Below are positions 1 through 12,538 of a stretch of 64,000 bases of DNA, one piece after another (within the stretch, counting starts at the first letter, position 1; each line of letters begins with the position of its first letter). Below the pieces are notes generated by a model. That model was not told where the DNA came from. It saw nothing but the letters and a program-made list of their open reading frames with translations, and did not search any database. The DNA comes from Symbiodinium natans (Eukaryota > Sar > Dinophyceae > Suessiales > Symbiodiniaceae): positions 370,456-434,455 of the forward strand of contig CAJNDS010002423.1 in assembly GCA_905221605.1 (NCBI GenBank), given 5' to 3'. The translations under genes were made by a program, and so were the position numbers.

Positions 1-840
1 TGCGCCCCGCCTTGCCCTGCATGAGTGCAGGCAACGATGTCCAAGCTCAAGATCGGCATTCAGCACCTGGGCCATGTTCGGATGAGCTGTGAGCACAAGT
101 GAGTCAAACACGGGACGACAGTGATGCCATGGAGCCGTACTGGCACCCGGGTCAATTCCATCGTATTTGGCAATGAGGGTTTAGAATGAATTCGGTGGCT
201 GCTGTGCATATTCATAGTTGAGAGCTTTGGAAATCAGGACTCGATTAGAGTTCCTACCCCAGACGTACACTTGCAGGTGAGGTGGCGGAAGCGACTGCGG
301 GATAAGACTCGGAAACACGAGTATTGCTGTGGGCGAGGTCAGATGTAGTGACGGTCGTTGATATGGGTGCTCGTATTCGTAGAAGGTCAAGACCCGGCTC
401 AGGAGTCAACCCACGGCGGAGCCCCCTGCCCGTACTCGAGAATAATCGCTTCCCCCTAATACTAAAACCCCCCCTAATTTTAAATACTATTTTTCCCGGA
501 CCCTGCCGTAGCAGGCACCCAGCCCAATACAAAACCTGTTTGAGAATTAGGGGGGGAGGGGTTCAGGGGATTAGGATCCAGGGCTCAGGGCTTAGAGGGT
601 TTAATTATTAGGTTTCGGAAATTTTGAATATTTTTCGGGCCCGGGCGAACTTCAGAATTAGGGAGGGGGGGGGGGGGGGGGGGGGGGAGGGATTTAGGAT
701 TAGGGGGAAGGGATTATTCATGAATGTTCTCATTAGGGGCGGGAGACCAAACTCCTAGATTTCTAGACAGTATCTCTGGGGCTTGCATCACCTGCTCCCC
801 CATTGACGGTCACCTGCATCTCCATTGACGGCCGTCCAGG
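1..840. other. gene-poor left edge
   Basis: No coding exon is supported here. The stretch holds CCCTAA/TTAGGG-like scraps around positions 456-600 and 690-715, and a poly-G run at 661-692. Short open frames here have no family resemblance. Confidence 0.5.
661..692. repeat. poly-G run
   Basis: A nearly pure G tract broken only near its ends by A. It could form a G-quadruplex on the + strand or be a sequencing hard spot. Similar homopolymer G/C tracts recur near 7.1, 20.5, 38.9, 47.6 and 62.1 kb. Confidence 0.9.
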
Positions 841-978
841 TTCTTTTCGAAGACCGCTGCGGTACTGTTTGCGGATTATGTGCAGACGGACGCCTTTATC
901 GACAAGTTCACCAGGCTTGTCTCAATGCCTGATAATTTGGGGCTAGCATGCGCAGCTGTCAACAACTTCGAGCCCTAG
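841..978 (+). CDS. exon-like fragment, unrecognised
   Basis: An open frame of 45 codons without its own ATG follows a CCAG-G that could be a splice acceptor (AG at about 838-839). It reads KTAAVLFADYVQTDAFIDKF followed by TRLVSMPDNLG and ends at a TAG. Its composition is protein-like, more so than the surrounding frames, but I do not recognise the family and no second exon is convincing. It may be an exon of a gene lying mainly to the left, a relic, or chance. Confidence 0.2.
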   Translation, partial: FFSKTAAVLFADYVQTDAFIDKFTRLVSMPDNLGLACAAVNNFEP

Positions 979-2986
979 AACACATCAATCAAGATTCTGC
1001 AGCTGTCGACCTTCGGGGGGCGCACGCGACAGGACCATGATGACCTTCGCAGCCTATACCAAGGAGATCGACTACTGGAAGCGGATCGGCATGCATTGAG
1101 ATTATCGGCATTTTGAGAAGCTTAAACTCATCCCAATTCGTCGCCCATTCTGGATCCCTATTCTAGAGGGTTAAGGCTACTCGTTGAAGTACGGCTAAAG
1201 ATCCATTCCGGGCTTTGGACCTTCAGACAGTTTTGGATCACCAAGCCTCCGGATGGAAAAGACGGCTTTGGGTCTAGGACTTTAGACACTTTGCAGGTTT
1301 GAGGTGTCTGGGATTCAGTGTTATTCGGCGTCACCGATTGAGGGTCAAACGGCCCAGGTTTTACAGTCGGGTTCGCTTCAGACATCTTCAGACAAGGAGT
1401 TAGCGTGAGTCTGAAAGGCACCTGGACACCGCCTACATCGCGCTGACTCACGCTCCCGGGCATGCATTGGGCCGGAATGCGTCCTGAACCTGCACAGGCG
1501 CAGAACGAGCTACGTAGAAGCTCCACGGCGATCATCCTTGGAAGCCCGAAAGCTGCAACAGTTGACAAGTGGCAGTTAGTGGCAATTTACACCCTTGGGG
1601 TTGAGACGGCAACAGCCGGCCCCTAAGGCCAATCTCAACGTGGCCAAGCTGCAGCTGCAATGGAGAGAAGCTGAGAGGGCCCCAAGTCGGAGTCAAGTCG
1701 GCTTCTGCCGCTTACACCTTGTACTTATTGTAGCACTGAACCGACTGAACCCTGTGCGGAGCCCCCTGAACCTTGAACCGCTCGGCACTTTGAGAAGCAA
1801 CCCCCGGGTTTTTGAAATCCTCAAGCCCCCGTTGTTCGTCATGGAGTCTTTGTGACCAGGTGGATAACGCCTACTTTTGGCGAGACGATCAAGGTCAGTT
1901 GGAATCTCCGCCTTCTTCATGACCTTGGTGTTTCAGAATTTCACTGGCTCCATGACACAAAGGTAGACTGCACCCGTGCTGAGGATTGTGGCGTCTTGGA
2001 CTGGGGTGGCTTCGGTGCAGCCTGCCCTTCGGCTGGCAGACGCGTAGCCATAGCCACGAAGTCCACTCAAGCCCGCCACCAGAATCTGCGATTTGGAATG
2101 GCATGTGTGTCTTTGCTCCACCCAGACCTCTTGAATGTCACGAAACTGCGGTTGGGGTGCCTTCACCGCACAGTACTTTAAGAACTTGAAGGGGGGTTTT
2201 GTTTGAGCGAGGTGTGGGGCACAAGATCTACTGGTACATCAATTGCGCCGAATGGGCAGCTGCCTTAACTGTTTGAAGCGGCGCTTGATGCACCGAGCAG
2301 ACTGCTTGTGGCTGAAGGAATGGACGACTGCTGAATGATATGTGTCAGCGTACAAGTATGTTCAATCGCATCCCCGTGATACTAGATCCAAAATGATCCA
2401 AAGCTGTTTATATGTATCTTCTGGCTGCGAGCAGTTGCTGTAGCCAGCCGCACCAGGAGAACAACAAGGAGAACCTCCGGTTTTATCTGGCAACCTTCAG
2501 CAAGACCTATCATGATTCTTGGACCTGCACTGCATGGGCGCCAAAGGGAGAGCGTTGAAAAAGCTTGGTCGTCCCAGCTTTTCTTGGCAAGTGGAGCTGC
2601 TTTATAAGGAGTCTCCGGCTGAGCGTTCTGCGTTCACACGTCTACTCAGTTTCAACCCACCGCTGCAAAGTCCAGTGTACATCCATGACCCAAGTACACC
2701 TCGAAACAGGAGGCTAAGTGCACCATTGGACCCCCATGGGCAAACTGAAGCCAGGATGAGGGTGGGCCGCTGCTGGACCTTGACAAGTTGGAGATGATGT
2801 GCCTCCGCTATCCGTGTTGAGTTTTTGGTACCGGCTTGAAGGTCTTTTTGATGGAACGAGATCCTTCGAAGCATCTGCTTCTGACACGGGATTCCGTGCA
2901 AAAACTTGCCTTGCCTTCTCCCGCTGCTTCACGGTCGCGTGGGATGTCCACGGTTTCCGGCTTCAGGTTCGAAGGGCATCGCGTAG

Positions 2987-3027
2987 ACAGAGAGAGAGAG
3001 AGGGAGAGAGAGTCGGAGAGAGCGAGT
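2987..3027. repeat. GA-rich microsatellite
   Basis: Alternating AG/GA run with a few GGA interruptions. Overlapping open frames rich in RE/SL dipeptides are artefacts of it. Confidence 0.8.
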
Positions 3028-6000
3028 GAAAAACAAGAAGTGTCAAGTGTCACGATACAGCAAGCCTTGAAACGGACATGCCGTATGCTTGCTATGCCTA
3101 GAGCTGCTGAGACCCAAACCATACCCGGCGATTCGAGTCCTAAACATGCTGCGTCAAAAGCTCGAACACCGGCAAAGGCGCCATTATGTCGCTGTATTTG
3201 CCTCAAGGCCCCAAGGTCAAAAGCGTGCTAGAGCCCTGAGCCTGATCACTCCGAAGCCCGGACTCAGGGTGAAGCTCACGGGACTTGGCCGCTCGCCTGC
3301 TTCAAAAAAGGCTGCAACATTCACGGGCGGGAAGGGCTTTAATGTTGGACCCGATACATGCCTTCACAAGAGACACCTGAAGCCCCTTGAAGGATCTTGA
3401 ATGCAGTACCTCCGAGCCTCGAGCCTGAAATCCTGACCGCAGCTCCGAAGCTCTGAGGAAACCTGATGAACATGATTGCTGCTGTCCCAGACTGCCTTCG
3501 TCAGCTTCCTGAGAAGGCCGTCGCCATTCTTTTTTTGCTTGAGCTTGTCTCAGCTCCCTGTACTTGGACGTCTTGGTTTTACTGTCAAATGCCTCATTTG
3601 TTAGCACAATGGCTTTAAAAGCTCGACTGCACCTGAAGTAGTTCAACCTTTGACAAGACCTCAAAGCCATGAAGCTACAAAACCAAGACTGCCCTAATGC
3701 CAACCAGCTCGTTCTGCAGTCCTTGCCGACAGGAGTGGGCTGGCATCAAGGATCGCTTCGATGAGAGAATCACGCAGAACCTGCATGGCAAAAGTAGCTG
3801 CGGCAGCAAAAGGGACGTGCTGAGTTTCCTGCAGTCCTGCAGGCTAGGCTTCATACGTACCCCACTTTATCCCCTTGTTTGGATACGCTGAACCAGGCAC
3901 GTTGCGAACAACTCTTCGTGCCATGGACAACGGTCTTCGCAGCTTTGCTGGCAGCGCAGAAGCTTCAGGCGGTACTAAGAACTGATTCGGCATACCAGTT
4001 GGGATATGCCCAAGCGCGAAGTAGCAGGTGAGCTTAGGGCGTGTGGGCTCTTCTTTATTCTGGTCGATCTTCATGCATCACTTCCTGCAGGTAAGGTGTT
4101 GACAGCTGTCTGAACTGGAAACGGAGATGCATGAACCTACCGACCATAACCACAAAGAGTCCCTTAGTTTTCGGAACCGCCGAACAAATCTGAACCAGAC
4201 AACGACACCCGACACAAGGGTTTAAGTTTAGGCCGTGAAGGCTTTGTGGCTTGGCTGTAGCTCCCTTTGGGACTTCCCCGACCTAGGATTCATCGAGGAG
4301 TTGGAGGCCGAGGGTACTGGTTTCACACAGCTTGCATTGGCCGGTAAACCACAAGTGCCTGGCTAGACATTCGACGTGTAGCTTGGCAGAGTGCTTTGTC
4401 TTGTCCGGACAAGAGAGAACTTGCTGCTTGGCGTTCTGGGAGAAACTGCACTGAGGGCCATGTTTTTTTAGGGATGCTTTGCGGCTCATCGATTGCAAGA
4501 GCCAAGAGTCTGTTTAGCTTGCTACTTTCACGGCTGTGCCAGACCCATTAAGGGGTCTTGGGGTTTGCGCAGGGTGTCTGCCCCTTGTTGCAATGGTGAT
4601 TAAGGCAGGGGCATTGCTGGCATGGTAGCAAGGATCAAGTCCCTACGGGCTTGGTCTCACGATTGGCCTAACCCCTTTCAAGCCAGGTTCGGCCGTGTGT
4701 GCATGAGGCAAAACTCGTTAAAAGGAAAAACAACTCTCCCAACCCAATGCTTCGAAATGTTCTCGCCAGACCCAACTTGGAACGCGACTCAGTGCACAGC
4801 CTGGCAACCACGATAGGTCGACAAGCTCTTGGAGCATTGGGTGGATGACATTTGGGTTGGCAGCATGGCTTACTTTGGGCCCGTGTTCGGGTGTGGGCTT
4901 CGGCTGAGTGAGAAGTTGGCTCCAGACGCTTCGATTAAGGGGGCTTGAACGGAAGCAGATGCCCTCCACGACGAACAAGTCTAAGGATTGCAGCGTAGGT
5001 TCTTATTTCTGGCCCACAGCCCTGAAAAGGCTCCCTATTGTCTCTGAACTGCTTCGCATGAGCCCGGTGTGTCTCCTTTCCCGTTGACTTCCTGTTCCTG
5101 GTAGGGGCCTCAATGGTGAATGACTGTCTTGTTCTGGGCCTGGCACAACTTCAGTATGAAGACCACAGGAGCATAAGGACCTCCAAGCCTTCTGTAAGGT
5201 TATCTACACGTGAGAGAGCCGGAGAGAGATTCAGTCCCAGGCCAGCTGGGAAATCCAAAGAAGAGCGACGAAATGATCTTCGGCTGAGAGGTGCTAGATG
5301 GCGACATTCCACAACAGTCTACGTTCGGTCCAGCCTGCCCAACACAACACCCTTGCAGCTTACGGCCAGGCACGTCGAGGCATGGAACATTGTCCGTTGT
5401 TCTGTCTGACCAGGACCACTCTGAAGACTGTTTTGGAAAGTGCCACAGTAGAGAACCGGGCATGCCAGAAGCTTCTGAAAAAAGTCTGAAGTTGTCTGAG
5501 CGTCGGCCTTGGCAGACACAGCAGCTTCCACGCTGCGTTGCCGTGTGCCATTTTGTGGCGTATGCACACAAGTTTCTTGCCAACCGTCAATGAAGCTTGC
5601 AGCTGGGGTTCTCTCGAAGCGTGCAGAGCAGCGCAGCAATGTCAAAAGCAACGCAATTGCGGGACAGCTTTGCGCGCTAAGTGAGCTTTGATTCCTTACT
5701 TTGAGTTAAGAGAGAATTGTTTCAGAGGGCGATGCTTTGCTGGCGGAGAAAAGCGGGAGCTGCCAGAGCGCATAGCCACTCCGAACGGTTGCAGAATTTC
5801 GATTTAAATAATTGAAGGTTTTTGGCAGTCGGCTTGAACGACAAACGTTTGAACAGCAGGGAGCTGGATTTCTTAAAAGCTGCTGCCAGAAAACACCAGG
5901 GAAGGTTTCAGAATGTTTCAGAGGCTATGGAGTCCTGCATCGTACAGCCACAAAGCCAGGCTCTACATCTCAAGTCTGCAAAAACCCATGCCAAAAACCC

Positions 6001-7077
6001 ATTTTTTTCAGGAGGATGAAGAGGCGCCGGGGCCGATGTTTGGCGGAGCTTGTTGTTTGGGAGTGGCCGAAGCATCGCTAAAGGCTTTGCCATCTTCAAA
6101 TGAGAAAATGAGAGGAGGGTGGGATTCAAGGTTTCGTGCCCATGATGCTATGGTGCGCCATGCATGACCTTGGAATTACAGATCGTTTTTCGATTCTTGA
6201 ACGGGCCCTCAAATGCAGCTTCCCCGTTGGATTGTCCACGGCCAGAACGAGTTGCTAAAAGTTGCGCCATGGTTCTGAATTTGCTGCCAGGCCCCTCCGT
6301 CCCCAGCGCAAAGGCCGACGGATGCGGGCTTTTTCTGTGGGAGTGGTGCTTTTGAGAGTTTGGGCCTTCAGATGCTCAGATGCCCGGCTGCAGGGTTCCA
6401 CTAGCCCTGCCTGGCCAGGCAGAAACTGCTCACCAGCCATTTAAAGGGTTGGAATCGCATGTGCAGGACTGCTGGGTTTATGTCGGGGTGCAGGGTCTGG
6501 GAGGGCTGGGGCTCGGGCTTGGGGCTGTGTATGGGCAGTAGTGCATGCAGTGCCACATAGCCTCGGCAAGGCAACAGTGGGAGAGCTTACAAAGAGTATA
6601 CTTAAAAGGAGGACCGCCCCCCGCATTCAGCAGTTTCGCGAACAGAGGAGTGGCAGTGAAGCATCTGTCGCAAAGATGTCATGAAGAGTCCATTTGGTGA
6701 AGCTCAAGTTCTCATGAGGTGCTAAAATGTTCCGAAGAAGGACTTGCCAAAGTTGGGCGCGAAGCCTAACAGATTATCACCGGTACCTCCTCGCCTCGTA
6801 ACAATTCCAAAGCCCTTGTACTCCACCCTTTGAAGCTTGGACCAAGCCCGAAGCCGCAACAAAGCCTGCATGCCCGAACCACCCTCTTGGAGAGGCAAGC
6901 CTCGCCAGATTCCAGTATCAGGGCCGCCGGACAATCTGGACAGGCAGACCCCCTGGACTTTGGACACCATTGAGCCTGTTAGACTTGTATAGACGCGAAG
7001 TGCTCCCACCGAGGGAATAGGCAGGCTCGGCAACATGCGGGTGGGCTTGTCAAGTGATCCCAAGTGCTCGCACCCCC

Positions 7078-7134
7078 ATCCCCCCCCCAACCCCCCCCCC
7101 CCCCCCCCCCCCCCCTCCCCCCCCTTCCCCTCTC
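7078..7134. repeat. poly-C tract
   Basis: Mostly C with a few A and T. It creates spurious Pro-rich frames on the + strand and Gly-rich frames on the - strand, which I leave out. Confidence 0.9.
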
Positions 7135-9119
7135 CCACCGCCTGCGTTTGTGAAGATGTGTGGGCTGCAGGATTCGGGATTTTTCCGGAGCATTTTGGGA
7201 GTTGTAGAATTCTCTTGGCTTGTGGTTCGATTCGAGGTCCGGCCCTGCATGGTGGCGGGGGGAATTGGACACAGAGCACAGTACACTCTGACGATTGGTT
7301 GATTCAGCGTTCTCCTCCTTGGAGCCTCCCATCGCGAATCATCGCGAATTAACACACCTCATTTCCATGAGCCCGGGAATGGCAGGGAACGACCATGTCG
7401 CCTACCAGTCTTGCGATGCGAAACGCGGTGAACCAGGCCTCGCAAGCCCTAAAGATTCTGATTCTGCTCTAAACCCTGCTTATCGTTGGACGGATGCATA
7501 GTAGGCATAGTTCTCGAGTAAAGGGGAAGAACTCACTGGCATAATTTGCAATAATTTGCAAGAAGCACGTCCAGAAGCAAGTCCCCAACCCCCACGCCAA
7601 ACAAGATGTGCCATTGGAACCTTTCTGAAACCCTTTGCCCTGAAGTCCGGAAGTTCCGAAAGCAAGTCTCACGTTCCGTTGAGGGTGTGCAGTTAAGGCG
7701 CTAGGAATCATGGCCAGTCCCAGGCTTGAGCGCCGGAAAATGTCGCCAAGGGCAGAAGCCGCAAGAAAGACTCATAGACTTGTGCAGCAAGCGCTGCATT
7801 TGCTTTTTCAGAGAAAGCCTCAAAGAATCCTGCACGAGAAATTATCTTATTCGCCGTGTCGTGCCTTTCTCATGAGGAGTCTCCTGTTATTGGACCACCG
7901 ACAGCCTAAGCCCATCCAAACCCCGTCCTGAAGTCAAGCCTCATGTTTTCTAGCAATATCAGGCCGCTCGCTTGCAACAGCCTCGGCAGGACCAAGCAAA
8001 GACTGAGCTAGGGAGCCCCGTGACCATTGCCTATGAGAGTCAAAGCCTTTTCTAACAAAAGGAGCATTAAACCATTTCCGATGCATATGACCACCTCGGA
8101 TTCCGTAGGAATGGACACATGACCTGCGAGGTGGCACCGCCCTCCTTTGCCGTACCCCCAGAGCCTTCCGGCGACGACGTGGAGCCGTTTTGGGAGGCTT
8201 GCTCCCTTGAGCCCGTCCAAGGATTTGCAGGGGTTACGGTTCCAGGGTCTGGCAGAATTGGAGGCCGGATTGTGGTTTCGGCTCCCTGCTCTAAGTTGCT
8301 CAAAGTCCGTCAGAGCTTGGTCGTCGTGCACGGTGGGGTGAAGGGTGCCTTACGAATTATATGCTATCATGGATGCTATCATTTATGCGAAAGTTGGCAC
8401 AACCTCATGAACTAGCGCTGCTGCAACAGCACCTTAACTGTAATGGACTTTAAATTCCTGCTTTTTAATATAAGACTACCTGGCCACGCACAAGTCAGAG
8501 AAAAGCAAGTGTCATGGTATTTTCCTTGCAAGATAAATTTTATGCACTTCTTTTGGCTCTCTGGCTACTTCTCAAAAGCCAAGAAACGTCACTTGAAGTC
8601 AAGACGAAAAAGCAGAAGCAGTAGGTCTTTACAGATTTGACGTGAGTGTTTGTGGCTGCAGGCACTCGTAAGCTTCAATATGTTTGAATGTTTAGGTCTG
8701 GGAGCAAGGGAGTTCGCAAGCCTTCCCTGGGTTCGTGGTGGGGTCCGTCAGTGATTCGGACTTTCCAGACATGGAAGGGTTCACTGAACTTTGTCGAACC
8801 TGCTGTGGTTCGTCGAACCACTTTCGGCCACAGGGCTCGAACTCAAAGCGCACCGTCATGCCTATGTTGGTCATGATTGCGTCGAGCCCTAAAGCTGTGT
8901 ATGGCGTTCGCAAAGGTTCGCTGGCACCGAAACGGGCACAGATTTTGGTGGTTCGCCGAACTTTGTGGGGAGTGTCACGGCCAAGTCTGGACAGTGTGTT
9001 CCGAAACTCGAGCACTGCTTTCGGCTCGCAGAGGATCGGGCCAGCTTATGTATGCTTGTTAAAGCCTCGTGCTTCTGCAAAAGCACCTGAAATATCATAG
9101 AACCACAAGTTTCAAAATC

Positions 9120-9145
9120 AGAATTGACCTTACAAGGTCAATTCT
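9120..9145. repeat. perfect palindrome (12-bp arms, 2-nt loop)
   Basis: AGAATTGACCTT, then AC, then AAGGTCAATTCT: a perfect inverted repeat able to form a hairpin. It contains GACCTT/AAGGTC, the same core as the repeat field at 59.6-60.1 kb. No gene or poly-T terminator context suggests a function. Confidence 0.85.
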
Positions 9146-11437
9146 GTGTTTGTTGGTTTTCTGCTACTTCCGTTCAAGCCCCAGATAAATTCCATTAAAG
9201 TGTTCTCGCTCATGCGACTATATGCGATATGAATGTATGATCTCATGCCTCCACACCCAAAATCGGGCTTTGACTTTGATACCCGAAGTCTGTCGAACCC
9301 TATCGAACCTTCAACATGTTCGACAATCGCCTAACGATTTGCGACATTTCCGAACGTTTCGGCCTTAGGCCTCCTAGCTTTCTTGCCCTCACATGACCAC
9401 ACACGTCTGAGGGATACAGAGTTGAGTGTGCGGGGCTGCGTGCTAGAGCATTGAGGAATTAAATCTTGGTCCGCGCCTCCCAGTTTACGATGGGAGGTGG
9501 GATCTGGGATGCGGAGCAGACCGATCAGAGCGTAACATAACAAGCCAGCATGAGCTGGACTTGGAACGAGTTGCTCCGCATTGATAAGGCACGAAGTCAT
9601 GATCGTAACTCAACCCTGAGAAGCTTCAATTCATTGCCCTGCAGTTTGAGGGGAACCCAAGCTTTTCGGACAAGCTCTGAGCCCAAAGACGCCCGATCTC
9701 CTTGGGTGGCAGGTAGCCCCTGGCGAGATGGGCGAGGCCTGACCACTGGGTTTGTCATGCTGCGAGTCGCTGCAGTTTTGGGAGAATGATGTCGCTGTTG
9801 AGCCATTTGAGCCGCTGTTGATGAGTTGAGGCGCATGGCCCCTGCTTGGCACACTGCTGAATGACGGTTGTAAACAGTACCGGTCAATGACTGTTATCCC
9901 GCCCCAGGCAGTTGAAAGCATCGACAACGATGGAATGCTGCATGCCCAGGTAATGTGCACATGTGTGCATCATGTTTGCCGGTTCACCATGCGATGCAGG
10001 CAAGACAACCGGCCATATTCCCTAGAAATTTTAAGGCGGTCTTCGGGGGGGTGGCTCTCAAGCCAGCCCACACCCCTGGTCAGCAAACCAGGCTTACCTG
10101 AAGCTTTGTATTTAGAAGCCGGATAAGTGCTCCCCTACCATCCAAGCGTCCACTTGTACACATGGGTGCTGCAAGAGCCACCCATGGCTCCAAGAGCTCG
10201 GGCTGAAGGACGTCGTCATGGATGGTTTACGGTACGATGTTTTGCAAACTAAAGGCTGCGAATATCAGGAAATTTCTGGAGTAGGCGTTTGGCTAAATGG
10301 CTTGCAGATATAAGATACTGCGCCAATCAGAAAGTTAGACCCGAGAATCCAGCAAAATACATCATGGATGAATGAGTTTCTGATGTGCGACATGAGGCAT
10401 GTAAAGCTGCAGATTCGTAGTTGGGGCCAAGCCGGTTCAACGATTCAGCGCAATTCTGAAGCTAACGGCGTTTGTGCGTCGTGTGTGTCTCAGACCTTAT
10501 TGTAAATGCCGAAAGCCTACAAGAATCTACACCCGTTGACGGTGTCAGGGAGTTGGGGCTCAGAGTCCCGGCGACCGGTCCTTCAGGGCTGCTACGGGGA
10601 TCCCCAGAAATGGGAACTTCTACGCCTTCTCCATGTGCGACAATGTACGAAATCCGGGATGGGCGCGCAGGGAGGACAAGAGATCCTTTTTTTCGGCCAA
10701 GGCCAATGCGAATATAGGCCTTCTCATCCAACACCCGAGTTGTGGGCAGGAGCCATGAATCGTAGAGTACTCTGGGGGATGCCGTGCTACGTGCGGCCAC
10801 AATTATGATGCCCCGCGTTATCATCTTGATTCAGACAGGTCGCAGCCCTGCGGATCATACCTGCATGGCACGGACATGGAATCTTCATTGAGATCCTGCG
10901 CGCACACACTCGAGAGCCTGTACCCTCAAGCTCTTCATCAGCCTGCGCACGCTCAAGGCCTACGGTGTGACTGTACAGAGGGTGTAACGCAGCTTTCGGT
11001 TTTTTCCGGAAGGGTGGAAGCAGCTGGCACGCATCTTCCTTGCTTGCTCAGGCCTTCCTCCGCGCGGGCCTTGGAATCGTGGCCACACATCACCGCACGG
11101 TTCTAGTGACGATGTGTGTTTAGTGTGTTTCCTTTAAAGTTCATCTTTTTGTTCACGAAGGAGCCAAAGGAGCTGAGAACGCACGAAAGTTTTACCATGT
11201 TTTTCCCAAATGAGGCCAGCTCAGTGGTATCGCAAGAGGTCGTTGGCGAAGACACGTACTTCAAACAGTAGAACCTTTCGACAAGCCGGTCTCGAGCATC
11301 TTGAAGGGAACGAGCCAGTGGCAGGCTCGCAGAAGGTTTAGGGATGGCGGGGTATAAGCTGAAGGCAGCGCCTTTTCTGTGCGGCTCTGGGGTGTTCTCG
11401 CTGTTCGACCATCAAAGTGAAAGCCCCAAAGAAAATC

Positions 11438-11455
11438 GAGAGAGAGAGAGAGAGA
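11438..11455. repeat. GA microsatellite
   Basis: Short GA dinucleotide run in a region without a gene. Confidence 0.8.
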
Positions 11456-12424
11456 CTGTGTGAGCCATGCTGTCTGGGAGGTCTGACCCTTGAATAGCTA
11501 CACACCCGTTAATTCGTCCCAAGCCGCCTGAATCATTTGAAATGCCTACCCGAGAACATGAGCTTACATCCCAGGTTGGCAGCTTGAGATAACAGAGCTA
11601 CCCAGTGTCCGCACTGCCCTGAGCTTGATGCATGGCGAGGGTGTTCAAGGAGGCTGTAGAAACACGTTCAACGGTTGACCTAGCAGTTGGATTAGGACCC
11701 TGCTTGGACAGCCCGGCATTTCCCAGCATGAAATTCTTAAGATGCCCGGAAACTGCAGGGCCATGAAGAGGGAGCGGGCGGTTTAAGCCGGCCCATGGAA
11801 TGCAGGAAGGCGTTGCTTGGCCGGTTCCCAGCAACCCCCCTCGCATGCCCAGGCAATGCGTGAGCCAAGTGGACCACGCCAGGGCCTTAAACATTTTTCA
11901 TGCATGTTAAGGCTGCAATCTATGGCCTCCTTCTGATGTGCATGAAGTCCAATGTGCTCCTGGGATACTGCATGATGTCAGAAGGCGAAGACGATCAATA
12001 TGGTTTACTTACGGCCATCCTCCTCATCGAATGAGCTGCGAGCGTCAAATCCGTGGAGTCATGCATGGTTGTGTGTGGTCCTCCCTTCCAGAAGGCATTC
12101 CTGCAACATGACATGTAAGAACATGTAAGAACAGCGGGGAGGCCCACATGCGCTGAAGTCGTGATTTGGCCGGGACTAAGCTCCTTCGGCCAAGCCTACC
12201 GCTTTGCATCACATCGGTGTGGTGGGGCACTCGCAGCAAATGGGCAGGCGGCAGCACACTTCATCTCGGAAGTTGGGCAAATTTCCAACCGTAAGCTCTT
12301 CTTCAATGGTGACTTCTGCGCATGTCAGAATCTGAAGACGAATGTTTCCAAAATCGAATAGCATCGCCAGGAGTATTTCCAGTGTCAACTAGTCAAAGAA
12401 GCGACCAACACCAACACACGCCAC

Positions 12425-12449
12425 GCGCGCGCGTGCACACCCACACACA

Positions 12450-12485
<36 letters not shown>

Positions 12486-12538
12486 TATATACAATGCACG
12501 CGCAGGCGCATGCGCACGCGCACATGCACACGCACACG
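12425..12538. repeat. compound microsatellite (GC, CATA, TA, CA/CG)
   Basis: Successive blocks of CG, CA, ATAC tetranucleotides, TA dinucleotides and mixed CACG. The - strand frames full of MYVCMYV and similar are translations of this repeat. Confidence 0.9.

Noticed and set aside
1158-1568. 136-codon - strand frame
   Set aside because: Low-complexity, no family resemblance, opposite to all recognised genes.
6722-7355. Gly-rich - strand frame of 185 codons and overlapping Pro-rich + frames
   Set aside because: Driven by the poly-C tract at 7078-7134; flanking residues show no domain.
8550-8572. TTTTGGCTC resembling the dinoflagellate spliced leader
   Set aside because: Only nine bases match and no gene start follows.
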